DNA from: Candidatus Pacearchaeota archaeon
Lineage (GTDB): Archaea > Nanoarchaeota > Nanoarchaeia > Pacearchaeales > GW2011-AR1
Length of the DNA stretch: 64,000 bases
Direction: 5' to 3'
NCBI GenBank assembly: GCA_002686195.1
Contig: NZAS01000038.1
Coordinates: 19,460-83,459 of the forward strand
Shown: in pieces, positions 31,738-40,631 of the stretch
How positions within the stretch are numbered: position 1 is the stretch's first letter
Layout of the letters: every line of letters begins with the position of its first letter
Position numbers and translations under genes: made by a program
Notes under the pieces: model-generated
Database searches by the model: none
What the model was told of the DNA's origin: nothing
What the model saw: only the letters and a program-made list of their open reading frames with translations

Positions 31738-32370
31738 ATGGCAAAGCGCAAGGGCGACCCACTGGCAAAGCGCCGCGATGAAACGGACGCGCAGTGGCGT
31801 GCCCGCGTAGCACGGTCGCAGGAGACCCGCCGCAAGCAGGGCGAGGGCATCGTGACGCCTGAGACACTGGCGCAGGGTGGCTTGGTCAAGGGTAGCGCGC
31901 CCGACCAAAGCCGCGCCCCCACCTACTACCGCAAGAGTCGTTCCGCGCTCGAATACATGCGCCAGCGCGGCAGCCTCACCGATGAGCAGTATTACAGCGC
32001 CCAGCGGATCGCCCAGGTGGCCGAAATGCTGCAATCGAGCGTATCGGGTAGTTGCGCCAGCATGGAGGCTCGCGTGGACTGTTCCGGCAGCGCAAGGGAC
32101 GCCTTGAACGAAAGCCTTTATCGCGTTCGGGCTGAAGCGGCCTACACCGAATGGCGCAGCAAGCTTCCCCTGCCCCGCCGCATGGTTATCGACATGGTGA
32201 CGCAGGACGCTGGCCTAGCAGAGATTGCCGCCGAGCATAACATGGGCTGGCCCAAGGCGCGCAAGATGCTGGTGGCTGCGCTGGACGCATGGCCGGAGGT
32301 TTTCGGCAGGTATGTGAAGGGCATCGACCAAGAGGATTTGGACGCACAGCACGCGAGGTTGAGGGCATGA
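31738..32370 (+). CDS. Candidate late antiterminator (Q analogue)
   Basis: 210 residues. Basic N-terminus (AKRKGDPLAKRRDETDAQWR), middle helical, C-terminal HTH (LAEIAAEHNMGWPKARKML). It is the last gene before a promoter, a ~200-nt untranslated stretch and a terminator that precede all late genes, exactly the place of lambda Q. Sequence similarity to Q was not established, so this is inference from architecture. Confidence 0.45.
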   Translation: MAKRKGDPLAKRRDETDAQWRARVARSQETRRKQGEGIVTPETLAQGGLVKGSAPDQSRAPTYYRKSRSALEYMRQRGSLTDEQYYSAQRIAQVAEMLQSSVSGSCASMEARVDCSGSARDALNESLYRVRAEAAYTEWRSKLPLPRRMVIDMVTQDAGLAEIAAEHNMGWPKARKMLVAALDAWPEVFGRYVKGIDQEDLDAQHARLRA

Positions 32371-32402
32371 ACAAAATATGCCCATAGCGCGAACAAAGGG
32401 GG

Positions 32403-32431
32403 TTGACCAGCAATGTGAATTAGGCTATGGG
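32403..32431 (+). promoter_or_regulatory. Candidate late promoter (pR'-like)
   Basis: TTGACC (32403-32408), 17-base spacer, TATGGG (32426-32431). Strong -35 box, no operator copy, and no gene immediately downstream. Confidence 0.6.
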
Positions 32432-32437
32432 AGGAAC

Positions 32438-32640
32438 ATACGGAATTGCGCCCGCAGGGTATCCCTCTAGCCGAAAGCGAGGTGATCCAATCTACCGTTA
32501 GGTGTGAGGCGCAACCGAAACGAGATTGCTGCGGACACGGTATCCAGCCCGTCACGAAGTAATGCGCGGTCTTGAGCCGTATCGCTTCGACCGCAGTAAC
32601 CCTAAGCGCCCTGCCCTAACCGGCGGGGCGTTTCTCTATT
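32438..32640 (+). ncRNA. Candidate ~200-nt late leader RNA (6S-like)
   Basis: Region between the promoter and the terminator. It lacks a credible gene and can fold: TTGCGCC (near 32453) pairs with GGCGCAA (near 32515), enclosing a small CTC-GAG hairpin with a GAAA-containing loop. Length and place match the lambda pR' transcript that stops at tR' until Q acts. Confidence 0.5.
32607..32640 (+). terminator. Intrinsic terminator before late genes
   Basis: Stem CGCCCTGCC (32607-32615) with GGCGGGGCG (32622-32630), loop CTAACC, followed by TTTCTCTATT. Nine base pairs including one G-T. It would block late transcription unless antiterminated. 32641-32818 holds no further gene that I can support. 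Confidence 0.7.
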
Positions 32641-32818
32641 GGGCCTCGGTCCAGCCCGCACCTCCAAAAGCATCAGCGGCTACGAGCATTATCGAGCAGG
32701 GTTGGTTGCGGGCAAACATACTGGCGGATAGCGGGGCTTCCGATAGGTCGCCGCCACAGCGCACCCATAGGGTCGGCACACCACGGTAAGGCGCACCCGC
32801 ACTAATACGGGGGACAGG

Positions 32819-33028
32819 ATGAACGATCTAACGATCCCCCAGCATGACGCAGAGACGGTTCGCCTGACATGCCTGGAGGCAGCCACGGCGCTAAACTGCA
32901 TGAGGGAAGAACCGAAGGACGCAGCCGGTGTGGGGGACGACGCCACGCTGTTTGAGTTCTACGTAAGCAACGGGCAGTCTGTAGCGGTGTATTGCGGCAA
33001 CGGGCTTGAGCGGGTGATTAGGGGTTAA
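32819..33028 (+). CDS. Small protein after late terminator
   Basis: 69 residues from ATG 32819, RBS GGGGGACAGG. Soluble, acidic (DAETVRLTCLEAATALNCM). Unknown function. Its 3' end overlaps a convergent gene. Confidence 0.5.
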   Translation: MNDLTIPQHDAETVRLTCLEAATALNCMREEPKDAAGVGDDATLFEFYVSNGQSVAVYCGNGLERVIRG

Positions 33029-33215
33029 GATACCGCATTGGCAGGATGCCCTCGCCAAGCATTTCCATGATGATGGATGCTGGCCCGCTGACGGTTCTAG
33101 AGCCGTCCTCATAGCGGCGTATGGTGCGGCTGTCCGATAGGCGAAGAACGCGGGCAAGCTGACCTTGTGTAAGGTCAGCCCGCTCGCGGATTAATTTAAA
33201 TTCGGTGGGGGTCAT
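33018..33215 (-). CDS. XRE-type HTH protein
   Basis: 65 residues from ATG 33215, ATGA-coupled to the upstream leftward gene. HTH ADLTQGQLARVLRLSDSRTI near residues 13-32. A small regulator encoded against the late genes; the palindrome at 33448-33460 is a possible target. Confidence 0.65.
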   Translation of the reverse strand: MTPTEFKLIRERADLTQGQLARVLRLSDSRTIRRYEDGSRTVSGPASIIMEMLGEGILPMRYLNP

Positions 33216-33391
33216 GCCGCCAGTTTCCTCTGTGCCCACCTCTGCGCACCGGCGATGGTTTTTCCGGTCCAACGGATGGTGGTTATATCAGCGTCATGGA
33301 TGCCATTGCGTGCGTTTACGTAAAGGGTAGCCCACACACGCCCATCCTGCTCATTGATGACTACCGCCCGGTTCTCGTTGATGACTATCAT
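33212..33391 (-). CDS. 59-residue partner of the HTH gene
   Basis: Start ATG 33391 with AAAGGGA nine bases upstream. MIVINENRAVVINEQDGRVW is a beta-rich start, and the C-terminus is basic (GAQRWAQRKLAA). Unknown function; forms a two-gene unit with the XRE gene. Confidence 0.5.
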   Translation of the reverse strand: MIVINENRAVVINEQDGRVWATLYVNARNGIHDADITTIRWTGKTIAGAQRWAQRKLAA

Positions 33392-33447
33392 TTCGTTTTC
33401 CCTTTCGTGGTGGGCCATTGGCCCCTTGCTTCGATAAGTCTGTTCTA

Positions 33448-33460
33448 GGACCATTGGTCC
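33448..33460. promoter_or_regulatory. Perfect palindrome GGACCATTGGTCC
   Basis: 13-base inverted repeat in the divergent region between the leftward XRE unit (33018-33391) and the rightward late genes. Possible operator of the XRE protein. Confidence 0.4.
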
Positions 33461-33488
33461 GGGCTGGCAAGAGAAAAAGTGAGGGATT

Positions 33489-33620
33489 GTGAAAAAAGTT
33501 CGCAACCCCCACGCAACAGCACTGATACACCACAAGCCCCAGGTAATGGGCAAGCACCGCAAGCGCAGCAGATCGCAGCGCAGGCGGGATGCGATAGAGC
33601 GGGAGCAGCGCGGTGACTAA
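33489..33620 (+). CDS. 43-residue arginine-rich protein
   Basis: GTG 33489, RBS GAGGGA, to TAA 33618-33620. Highly basic middle (GKHRKRSRSQRRRDAIEREQ), resembling arginine-rich RNA-binding peptides such as lambda N in composition. It leads into the HNH and terminase genes. Function unknown. Confidence 0.5.
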   Translation: MKKVRNPHATALIHHKPQVMGKHRKRSRSQRRRDAIEREQRGD

Positions 33621-33649
33621 GCGCACACGCGGTCGCAAGTGGACGGCTT

Positions 33650-33985
33650 ATGCCTAACTCCCCGCCGGTCTTCATGAAGCGCCCAGAGCGCAAGGCATGG
33701 AGGCCAGAGAGTAAGCGCGACACAAACCGCATTAGGGGCAGCAAGGGGCAAAAGCTGCGCAAGAGGCGCATGGAGCGCACTAACTGGCTTTGTGAGGATT
33801 GCTCGGCAAAGGGCCTAGTCCGCACCGCTGATGTAGTGGACCACATCAAGCCACTTGCTCTTGGCGGCGAGGATGTTGACAGCAACACGCGCAATTTATG
33901 CAATGACTGCCATAAGGTCCGCACCAAGGAGCAGTTTGGGCGTAATACCCCGCCCCCAAGCAAAGTTGACAGACTGCGACCCTAG
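33650..33985 (+). CDS. HNH endonuclease of the packaging module
   Basis: 111 residues. CEDCSAKGLVRTADVVDHIK, LGGEDVDSNTRNLCNDCHK give the HNH zinc site. An HNH gene next to the terminase is typical of HK97-type phages, where it assists cos cleavage by the large terminase. Confidence 0.85.
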   Translation: MPNSPPVFMKRPERKAWRPESKRDTNRIRGSKGQKLRKRRMERTNWLCEDCSAKGLVRTADVVDHIKPLALGGEDVDSNTRNLCNDCHKVRTKEQFGRNTPPPSKVDRLRP

Positions 33986-34042
33986 ACACCGCCGCCCCAG
34001 CAACATTTTCATATCCCCATAATTCGTTCGGAGGTTTTGACG

Positions 34043-34444
34043 ATGGCTCGACCACGCAAACCGACGCACCTCCATGTGGTCAGCGGGGCAGCAGCAAAGC
34101 ACCCTGACAGGATGCGTGAGCGCGAGGCGGAGCCTGTGACTGACGATGACATTCGCGGGATCGAGGCCCCGGATTATCTGGACGACGAGCTTGCGGCAAT
34201 CTGGCGCGAGGTGGCTGGGATGCTTCACGCGCGGGTCGCGTCCAACCCGGACATGATCGCGCTGGAGGCCCTTGTTAGGCTGGTCGCGCGAATGCGGACT
34301 GGCGAGATGTCGGCGGCGGACTACGCGCGTTTGCAAGGCTACCTTGGCGAGTTCGGCATGACGCCCGCTAGTCGGTCGAAGGTGTCGCAGGGCAAGAAGG
34401 CGGTCGAGAAGAAGGGCTTCGCCGCGCTCAAGGGTGCCGGGTGA
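34043..34444 (+). CDS. terS: Terminase small subunit (P27 family)
   Basis: 133 residues from ATG 34043 (GGAGG upstream; a TTG at 34037 is too close to it). MARPRKPTHLHVVSGAAAKH and the central helices fit P27-type small terminases, which bind cos/pac DNA. Overlaps the large subunit start by GTGA. Confidence 0.85.
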   Translation: MARPRKPTHLHVVSGAAAKHPDRMREREAEPVTDDDIRGIEAPDYLDDELAAIWREVAGMLHARVASNPDMIALEALVRLVARMRTGEMSAADYARLQGYLGEFGMTPASRSKVSQGKKAVEKKGFAALKGAG

Positions 34445-36117
34445 CGTTCACCGACCGCGCTAAGGCCTACGCCTTGGCTATCACGAAAGGCGAGATTGCC
34501 GCTTGCCGACTGGTTCGGCTTTCGTGCCAGCGGTTTCTAGACGACCTCGACCGTGGGGATTGGGAGTTCAAGCCCGAGCTGGTGGAGCGGGTCTGCGGCT
34601 TCGCGGAATTGATGCCGCACGTTAAGGGCAAGTGGGCGCGAACGCGAGAGTTCATCAAGCTTGAGGACTGGCAGGTCTTCATTCTCGCTTGCCTGTTCGG
34701 GTTTGTGGATCGCGATGGGCGGCGGCGGTTCCGCCAAGCCTACATCATGCTGCCGAGGAAGCAGGGTAAGTCAATTCTCGCTGCGGTGATCGGCCTCTAT
34801 ATGCTGACCCTCGACGGCGAAGCAGGTGCGGAGGTCTACTGCGGCGCGACTAGCGAGGCGCAGGCATGGGAAGTGTTCCGCCCCGCTAAGCAGATGGCGC
34901 AACAGGCAGGTGAAACTCCTGGCGAGTTCTTGGCGGAGTTCGACGCGGATGTTGCCGCGAAGTCGATCTACACAGCGGACGGATCTCGCTTTCAGCCGGT
35001 GATCGGCAAGCCGGGGGACGGTAGCTCCCCGCATTGTGCGATCATTGACGAATACCACGAACACGACACGCCCGACCAGTTCGACACGATGCTGACCGGC
35101 ATGGGCGCTCGCGAGCAACCGCTGGCGCTGGTGATTACTACAGCGGGCGATAACGTTGGTGGCCCCTGCCACGACATGCAGAAGTTTGCCGAGGATGTAC
35201 TGGAGGGCGTCATCGGAGACGATCAGTTCTTCGGTATCATCTACACGATAGACAAGACCGACGACTGGCGCGACTTCGATGTTTGGAAGAAGGCCAACCC
35301 GAACCTTGGCGTCTCGATCTTCGAGGACTTTCTGAGGGCGCGGCACCAAGAGGCGATCAACCGGCCCTCAAAGCAGGGCATCAACCTGACGAAGCACCTC
35401 AACGTATGGGTTTCCTCGCGCGACGCCTGGTTGAATATGTCCGACTGGCAGGCTTGCGCTGACGGTGGGTTGACGCTGGAAGAGATGGCAGGGTGTGAGG
35501 CATGGATCGGCCTCGACCTTGCAACGAAGGTAGACGTTGCCGCGCTGGTCGCAAAGATCAGGATGGCAGACGGGCGCTTTGCCTACTGGCCGTTCTTCTA
35601 CCTGCCGGAAGCGCAGGTTCTAGAAGGCAAGTCAAAGAACTCGGCGGCGTATGGCGGTTGGGCGGCATCGGGCCACCTGAACCTGACGCCGGGGGACGCA
35701 ACAGATTTTGAGTATGTGGCCGAAGACATTCGGAAGCTGGCGAAGCTTCTGGATGTGCAGGCTTTAGGCTTCGACCCTTATCAGGGTCATCATCTTTCAC
35801 AGCAGCTTATGAGTGAAGGGCTGCCGGTTATCGAATACCCGATGCAGACGCGCACTCTGTCCCCGCCAATGCGGGAGATGGAGGCGGCGATTGCGGCGAA
35901 GAGGCGTGTTCACCCCGGCAACCCGATGTTCGACTGGATGGCTTCCAACGTTACGGCGAAGGAAGACGGGCGCGGCAATATCTATCCGCGCAAACCGCAC
36001 GGGCAGGACCACCTGAAGATCGACGGAATAACGGCTGCGCTGATGGCGGAGGGACTGAGCATGGAAGAAACCGAAGGCCGCTCCGTTTATGAAGAACGCG
36101 GGATCTTGGTGTTCTGA
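34441..36117 (+). CDS. terL: Terminase large subunit
   Basis: 558 residues from GTG 34441. ATPase: Walker A MLPRKQGKSIL near 103-113, Walker B CAIIDEYHEH near 200. Nuclease: GLDLATKVD near 360, GFDPYQGHH near 445, and the C-terminal KIDGITAALMA. Cuts and packages DNA. Overlaps the portal gene start. Confidence 0.95.
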   Translation: MTFTDRAKAYALAITKGEIAACRLVRLSCQRFLDDLDRGDWEFKPELVERVCGFAELMPHVKGKWARTREFIKLEDWQVFILACLFGFVDRDGRRRFRQAYIMLPRKQGKSILAAVIGLYMLTLDGEAGAEVYCGATSEAQAWEVFRPAKQMAQQAGETPGEFLAEFDADVAAKSIYTADGSRFQPVIGKPGDGSSPHCAIIDEYHEHDTPDQFDTMLTGMGAREQPLALVITTAGDNVGGPCHDMQKFAEDVLEGVIGDDQFFGIIYTIDKTDDWRDFDVWKKANPNLGVSIFEDFLRARHQEAINRPSKQGINLTKHLNVWVSSRDAWLNMSDWQACADGGLTLEEMAGCEAWIGLDLATKVDVAALVAKIRMADGRFAYWPFFYLPEAQVLEGKSKNSAAYGGWAASGHLNLTPGDATDFEYVAEDIRKLAKLLDVQALGFDPYQGHHLSQQLMSEGLPVIEYPMQTRTLSPPMREMEAAIAAKRRVHPGNPMFDWMASNVTAKEDGRGNIYPRKPHGQDHLKIDGITAALMAEGLSMEETEGRSVYEERGILVF

Positions 36118-37385
36118 TGGGCTTTCTAACGTTCATCTCGGACTGGATTGACCCGCCTAGCGTCGAACCTACGGCAGTTGCGCCTGCGGTCCCGGTGCAG
36201 GCTTATTCGGTGATCGACCTCGCGAGCGATGCTGGCCTAGAGGACTTCCTGCGCAACGGTAGCGGCAACCTTGCTGGGGCCACGATGAACCGCAAGACCG
36301 TGATGCGGAACACCGCTGTTAAGCGCAGCGTCAACCTCATCTCGAATGTCATGGGTATGCTGCCCCTGCACCTTTTGCAGAAGGCCGATGGAGGGGATGA
36401 CAAGAAGGCCCGCGATCACGCGCTGTTCGAGATCCTTGCCGACAAGACGAACACGCAGCAGGACGCTTTTCAGTTCCGCCGCCTTGTGCAGCGTTGGGCG
36501 CTGGTCGATGGCAATGGCTATGCCGAAGTGTTGCGCTCGCGCGGACGTATTACCGGATTGATGCCGATACACCCTAGCAAGGTGCAAAAGCGCGAGAACT
36601 GGGGCGACCCGTACAAAGTCAACAACTCCAACGGCGGCACGCGGGTTATCGCGCCCGAGAATATGTTCCACCTTATGGGTGACAGCGACGATGGCCTTAA
36701 CGGCATCTCGCTGCTGGACGAGGCTGCGGATGCGTTGGGTCTTGCGCTCCAAGCGGACAAGGCGGCAGCACGGCTGTTCAAGCACGGCGCGCTAATTCGC
36801 GATGTGCTGTCCAAAGAGGGCAAACTCAGCCCCGAGGCAATCGCCAATCTGAAGGCCAGCCTTGGCGATGAATACGGCGGTTCGGACAACGCCAACCGCA
36901 CCTTGGTTCTCGAAGAGGGCCTTAAATACCAATCCGTGCAGGCGAACGCGAAGGACAGCCAGCACCTAGAAACCCGCGACCACCAGATCGAGGAAATCGC
37001 CCGCGTGTTCGGGATGCCGCGCCCGTTCCTGATGATGGACGATACAAGCTGGGGCAGCGGGATCGAGCAGCTTGGCATCTACTTCACAACCTACACGCTC
37101 GCGCCGTGGCTCAAAGCTTGGGAATCGGCAATCAGCCGCATTCTCCTGACCAACGAAGAGCGCCGAAGCGGGCTTTATCCGAAGTTCAATGAGCGTGCCT
37201 TGCTGCGCGGTTCGATGGCCGACCAGGCCGAGTTCTTTAGCAAGATGATGGGTTCCGGCGGCTCGCCGCAGATCATGGAACAGAATGAGGCTCGGGCGCT
37301 GCTCGACCTTCCCGAGCACCCGGAAGGTTCCGGGCTTAACAGCGGCGCAGTCAATGGAGGTGGCGACAATGCCCCGACCGAATAA
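36117..37385 (+). CDS. Portal protein (HK97 family)
   Basis: 422 residues. GNGYAEVLRSRGRITGLMPI, GISLLDEAADALGLALQADK and RPFLMMDDTSWGSGIEQ match HK97-type portals that form the dodecameric DNA gate. Overlaps the protease start. Confidence 0.95.
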   Translation: MGFLTFISDWIDPPSVEPTAVAPAVPVQAYSVIDLASDAGLEDFLRNGSGNLAGATMNRKTVMRNTAVKRSVNLISNVMGMLPLHLLQKADGGDDKKARDHALFEILADKTNTQQDAFQFRRLVQRWALVDGNGYAEVLRSRGRITGLMPIHPSKVQKRENWGDPYKVNNSNGGTRVIAPENMFHLMGDSDDGLNGISLLDEAADALGLALQADKAAARLFKHGALIRDVLSKEGKLSPEAIANLKASLGDEYGGSDNANRTLVLEEGLKYQSVQANAKDSQHLETRDHQIEEIARVFGMPRPFLMMDDTSWGSGIEQLGIYFTTYTLAPWLKAWESAISRILLTNEERRSGLYPKFNERALLRGSMADQAEFFSKMMGSGGSPQIMEQNEARALLDLPEHPEGSGLNSGAVNGGGDNAPTE

Positions 37386-38202
37386 GATCCGTCTCAACAC
37401 CAGCCGGAAGGTCACGGCCCTCACTAGCGAGGGGGCGCTTGATCGCTGGCAGCCTGCCATTCAGGCGGCAGTCGAGGATGACAACACGATTAGCGTTTAT
37501 GACGTTATCGGTGAGGACTTCTGGACCGGCGAAGGCGTGACGGTGAAGCGGATCGACGCGGCCCTTCGCAAGATCGGCAACCGTGACGTTGTGGTCAATA
37601 TCAACAGCCCCGGCGGCGATGTCTTCGAGGGGATCGCAATCTACAATCGCCTGCGCGAGCATCCGGCGAAGGTGCAGGTAAAGGTGATGGGCCTGGCTGC
37701 TTCCGCCGCCTCGATTATCGCGATGGCCGGTGATGAGGTGCAGATTGGCGAAGCGTCCTTCCTGATGATCCATAACGCTTGGGTCATGGCGGTAGGCAAC
37801 CAGTTTGACCTGCGCGAAGTCGCTGACTTCCTTGCACCGTTCGATGAGGCCCTGCGCGATGTTTACGTGCAGCGAACCGGCACCGACGCAAGCGAGGTTG
37901 AGGCCATGATGAAGGCTGAAACCTGGATTAGCGGCAAGAAGGCTGTCGAAACCGGCTTTGCCGACACGCTGCTGAGCGCGGATGAAACCAAGCAAGTCGA
38001 GAATGCGGCTAACCCGCAGATCAATGCCTTGCGCCGCGCTGAAGCCAATCTTTGCAAGGAAATGCCCCGCTCGGCGGCGCGTGACCTGCTCAACCAGATC
38101 AAGGGCAAGCAAGACGCTGCCCCTGACCCCGCCACGCAGGACGCTGGCGACCCTGAACTGTCCACCGCCCTTGCTGGGTTGCTGGATACCATTCGGGCCT
38201 AG
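37369..38202 (+). CDS. Prohead protease (ClpP-like)
   Basis: 277 residues from ATG 37369 (GGAGG upstream). ClpP-type fold: NINSPGGDVFEGIAIYN, nucleophile region GLAASAASIIAMAG, and MIHNAW with the catalytic His. Removes the scaffold domain of the capsid protein during maturation. Confidence 0.9.
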   Translation: MPRPNKIRLNTSRKVTALTSEGALDRWQPAIQAAVEDDNTISVYDVIGEDFWTGEGVTVKRIDAALRKIGNRDVVVNINSPGGDVFEGIAIYNRLREHPAKVQVKVMGLAASAASIIAMAGDEVQIGEASFLMIHNAWVMAVGNQFDLREVADFLAPFDEALRDVYVQRTGTDASEVEAMMKAETWISGKKAVETGFADTLLSADETKQVENAANPQINALRRAEANLCKEMPRSAARDLLNQIKGKQDAAPDPATQDAGDPELSTALAGLLDTIRA

Positions 38203-38231
38203 CGCCCATTTTTACGACAGGAAGTAACACA

Positions 38232-39479
38232 ATGACTAAGATGATCGCTGGCGCGGGTCTTGCCGCCCTCGCCGCTAACGCTCCGCGTGGCCTTGTTGCC
38301 ATGCCCCGTGCCGAAGCCAACGACCCGAAGGCTCTGGTCGCTCAGCTCAACAACGCCTTTGAAGAGTTCAAGGCCGCTCAGGACGAGAAGCTTGCCTCCA
38401 AGGCAGACGATGTTGTCCTGAACGAGAAGGTTGACCGCCTCAACAACGCAATGTCGGACATTGAGGCTGCGCTGAACGAGAAGATCGCCGCTGCGCAGAC
38501 CGTCAGCCCGCAGGGTGACATGAAGCCGACGGACCCCGAATACCTCAACGCCTTTAAGGCGCACATGCGTAAGGGTGATGTGCAGGCTGCCATGACCGTT
38601 GGCACCGACGCGGATGGTGGCTACCTCGCTCCGGTCGAGTGGGATCGCACCGTTACCAATGCGCTGAAGCAGCGTTCGCCCATCCGCGACAATGCCCAGG
38701 TCATCACGATCAGCGGAACCGGCTTTAGCCGCGTTTACAATGATGGTGTGGTCGGTAGTGGCTGGGTCGGTGAAACCGCCGCCCGTCCCGAGACCTCCAC
38801 TCCGGGCCTGTCCACCCTCAACTTCGAGACCGGCGAACTCTACGCTAACCCTGCTATTTCGCAGAAGGCGCTGGATGACGTTGCAATCGACCTTGAAGGC
38901 TGGATTCGTGACGAGGTTTCGGGCGAGTTCGCCATTCAGGAAAACATCGCTTTCCTGAGCGGCAACGGCACGAACAAGCCGTTCGGCATCCTCACCTACG
39001 TCACGGGCGCGACCAACGCTGCGAAGCACCCGTTCGGCGCTATCGAAGCCGTGGACGGCACCGGCACCTCGCTGACTGACAGCGATGACCTGCTGAACGT
39101 CATCTACGACCTGCCGAGCGAGCGCAACGGCAACGCCAAGTGGTATATGAACCGCACCACGCTGGGCGTCATTCGCTCGCTGAAGGATGGCGATGGGAAC
39201 TACCTGTGGCAGCCTTCGTATCAGGCTGACCAGCCCTCTTCGCTCGCCGGTTATTCGGTGATCGAGGTTCCGGGTATGCCCGACATCGGCGCAAGCGCGG
39301 TTCCGGCTCTGTTCGGTGATATGGCGATGACCTATCTGGTTGTCGATCGCGTGGGCCTTCGCGTCCTGCGTGACCCGTTCACCAACAAGCCGTTCGTCCA
39401 CTTCTACACGACCAAGCGCGTCGGTGGCGGGGTCCAGAACCCCGAATACATGCGCGCTCTGAAGATGGCCGCTTCGTAA
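38232..39479 (+). CDS. Major capsid protein (HK97 fold)
   Basis: 415 residues. N-terminal ~100 residues form a coiled-coil delta/scaffold domain likely removed by the protease. The HK97 fold follows: GGYLAPVEWDRTVTNALKQR, ENIAFLSGNGTNKPFGIL, and the C-terminal GLRVLRDPFTNKPFVHFY. Major shell protein. Confidence 0.95.
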   Translation: MTKMIAGAGLAALAANAPRGLVAMPRAEANDPKALVAQLNNAFEEFKAAQDEKLASKADDVVLNEKVDRLNNAMSDIEAALNEKIAAAQTVSPQGDMKPTDPEYLNAFKAHMRKGDVQAAMTVGTDADGGYLAPVEWDRTVTNALKQRSPIRDNAQVITISGTGFSRVYNDGVVGSGWVGETAARPETSTPGLSTLNFETGELYANPAISQKALDDVAIDLEGWIRDEVSGEFAIQENIAFLSGNGTNKPFGILTYVTGATNAAKHPFGAIEAVDGTGTSLTDSDDLLNVIYDLPSERNGNAKWYMNRTTLGVIRSLKDGDGNYLWQPSYQADQPSSLAGYSVIEVPGMPDIGASAVPALFGDMAMTYLVVDRVGLRVLRDPFTNKPFVHFYTTKRVGGGVQNPEYMRALKMAAS

Positions 39480-39487
39480 GAACTGGC

Positions 39488-39507
39488 GGGAGGGTTTCGG
39501 CCCTCCC
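39488..39507 (+). other. Hairpin after the capsid gene
   Basis: GGGAGGG (39488-39494), loop TTTCGG, CCCTCCC (39501-39507), without a T tract. May be an RNA-processing or partial-terminator element that raises capsid mRNA relative to downstream genes. Confidence 0.5.
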
Positions 39508-39530
39508 CCAACCCCTTTGGGAGAATACCA

Positions 39531-39743
39531 ATGACCAAGAAGAAAGACGGCGAGATGGAAGCTTCGGGCGCTATCATCGCGAAAGAAGACAAGGCAATCG
39601 ACACCAGCCATCCGGCGGTCGATGCCAACCCGCGCCAGGGCGACGACCTTCCGCCCGAGGCCAATCAGATCGACTTCAACGTTCCTTCGGCGCAGAAGCC
39701 TGCCAAGGAAGCTGTTGCGGACAACCTGAAGGCGCAGGACTAA
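39531..39743 (+). CDS. Small disordered head protein
   Basis: 70 residues, highly charged and Pro/Gln-rich, no hydrophobic core. It lies between capsid and connector genes. Possibly a head decoration or linker protein; unknown. Confidence 0.55.
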   Translation: MTKKKDGEMEASGAIIAKEDKAIDTSHPAVDANPRQGDDLPPEANQIDFNVPSAQKPAKEAVADNLKAQD

Positions 39744-39768
39744 GCGTGCGGCGGCGGAGGGCGCAACG

Positions 39769-40311
39769 ATGACTTACAACCTTCGCCGCCTCACCCCTAT
39801 TGCTGGTGAGGATGTGTTGCCGCTCGCTGATGCGAAGCTGTCCGCGCATATCACCAGCGACGACGAGGACACTGTGCTTGCGGGCTTCCGTGATGCTGCG
39901 TTGTCGGAAGTCGAGAAGCTATCCGGCTATGCAGTAGATGGCGGGCAATTCGTATGGGAGCAGCCCCGCTTCGGTCGGCACAATGTCCTGCCGGTTCGCG
40001 GTGCGACCTCGATTGATAGCGTGGCCTATATGGGCACCGATGGCGTTAGCGCGAGCTATGCGGACGCGCGGCTAGTCAACGGCGCAGCTTATCCCGCTGT
40101 CGGTGGATCTTGGCCCACGGCCTACGGCTCGGCAGCAATTACCTTCACGGTGGACGCCGCACCGGCTGACAAGCTGGCGCTGCTGATTATCGCGGCGCAG
40201 CTAAAGTTTCAGGTCTTCGAGAACCGAGGGCGCGACGACGCCAAGTATATCGAAGGCATCGAGATGGCGATTGCCTCCACTCTCAATTCGATCCGTGGCG
40301 ACGCGCTGTGA
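39769..40311 (+). CDS. Head-tail connector (gp6-like)
   Basis: 180 residues. LPLADAKLSAHITSDDEDTV start and helical C-terminus (KLALLIIAAQLKFQVFENRG) are typical of HK97 gp6/phage_connect adaptor proteins. Confidence 0.85.
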   Translation: MTYNLRRLTPIAGEDVLPLADAKLSAHITSDDEDTVLAGFRDAALSEVEKLSGYAVDGGQFVWEQPRFGRHNVLPVRGATSIDSVAYMGTDGVSASYADARLVNGAAYPAVGGSWPTAYGSAAITFTVDAAPADKLALLIIAAQLKFQVFENRGRDDAKYIEGIEMAIASTLNSIRGDAL

Positions 40312-40631
40312 CCGCAGGACGTAGGGACAAGCTTGTGACGCTGGAGCGGTTCACCTCGACCCAGAACGACTACGGCGAAGAGGTTGAGACTTGGGCTGCT
40401 ATCGGCACCGAATGGGCAGCGGTTTACTACGGCAAGGGAAGCGAGCGTCGGCAGGCTGCAATGGAACAGGGAAGCCAGCCCGCTAACTTCCAGTTCCTAT
40501 CGAACGCGCAGACACGGGGGCTGACGCTAAAGGACCGCATTGAGCATAACGGGAGCTGGGATATTGTCGGGATCAGCCCCGATACGCCCGAGCGCGGATT
40601 GCTAGAGGTTACGGCAGTTCGTGCAGCCTAG
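40308..40631 (+). CDS. Head closure protein (stopper)
   Basis: 107 residues from GTG 40308. GRRDKLVTLERFTSTQNDYG and the late HNGSWDIVGISPD fit phage head-tail joining proteins (HK97 gp7/SPP1 gp16 type). Confidence 0.85.
   Translation: MTAGRRDKLVTLERFTSTQNDYGEEVETWAAIGTEWAAVYYGKGSERRQAAMEQGSQPANFQFLSNAQTRGLTLKDRIEHNGSWDIVGISPDTPERGLLEVTAVRAA

Noticed and set aside
32450..32530. tRNA-like fold in the late leader
   Set aside because: A 7-bp closing stem exists, but no T arm or anticodon arm; kept only as a structured leader RNA.
33018..33391. Toxin-antitoxin pair
   Set aside because: One partner is XRE-like, but the other shows no toxin motif; left as a regulatory unit.
39488..39507. Full intrinsic terminator after the capsid gene
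   Set aside because: The stem is strong but no T-run follows, so it was listed only as a hairpin.
38199..39611. 470-codon leftward frame opposite the major capsid gene
   Set aside because: Antisense to a certain HK97 capsid gene; no start signals.
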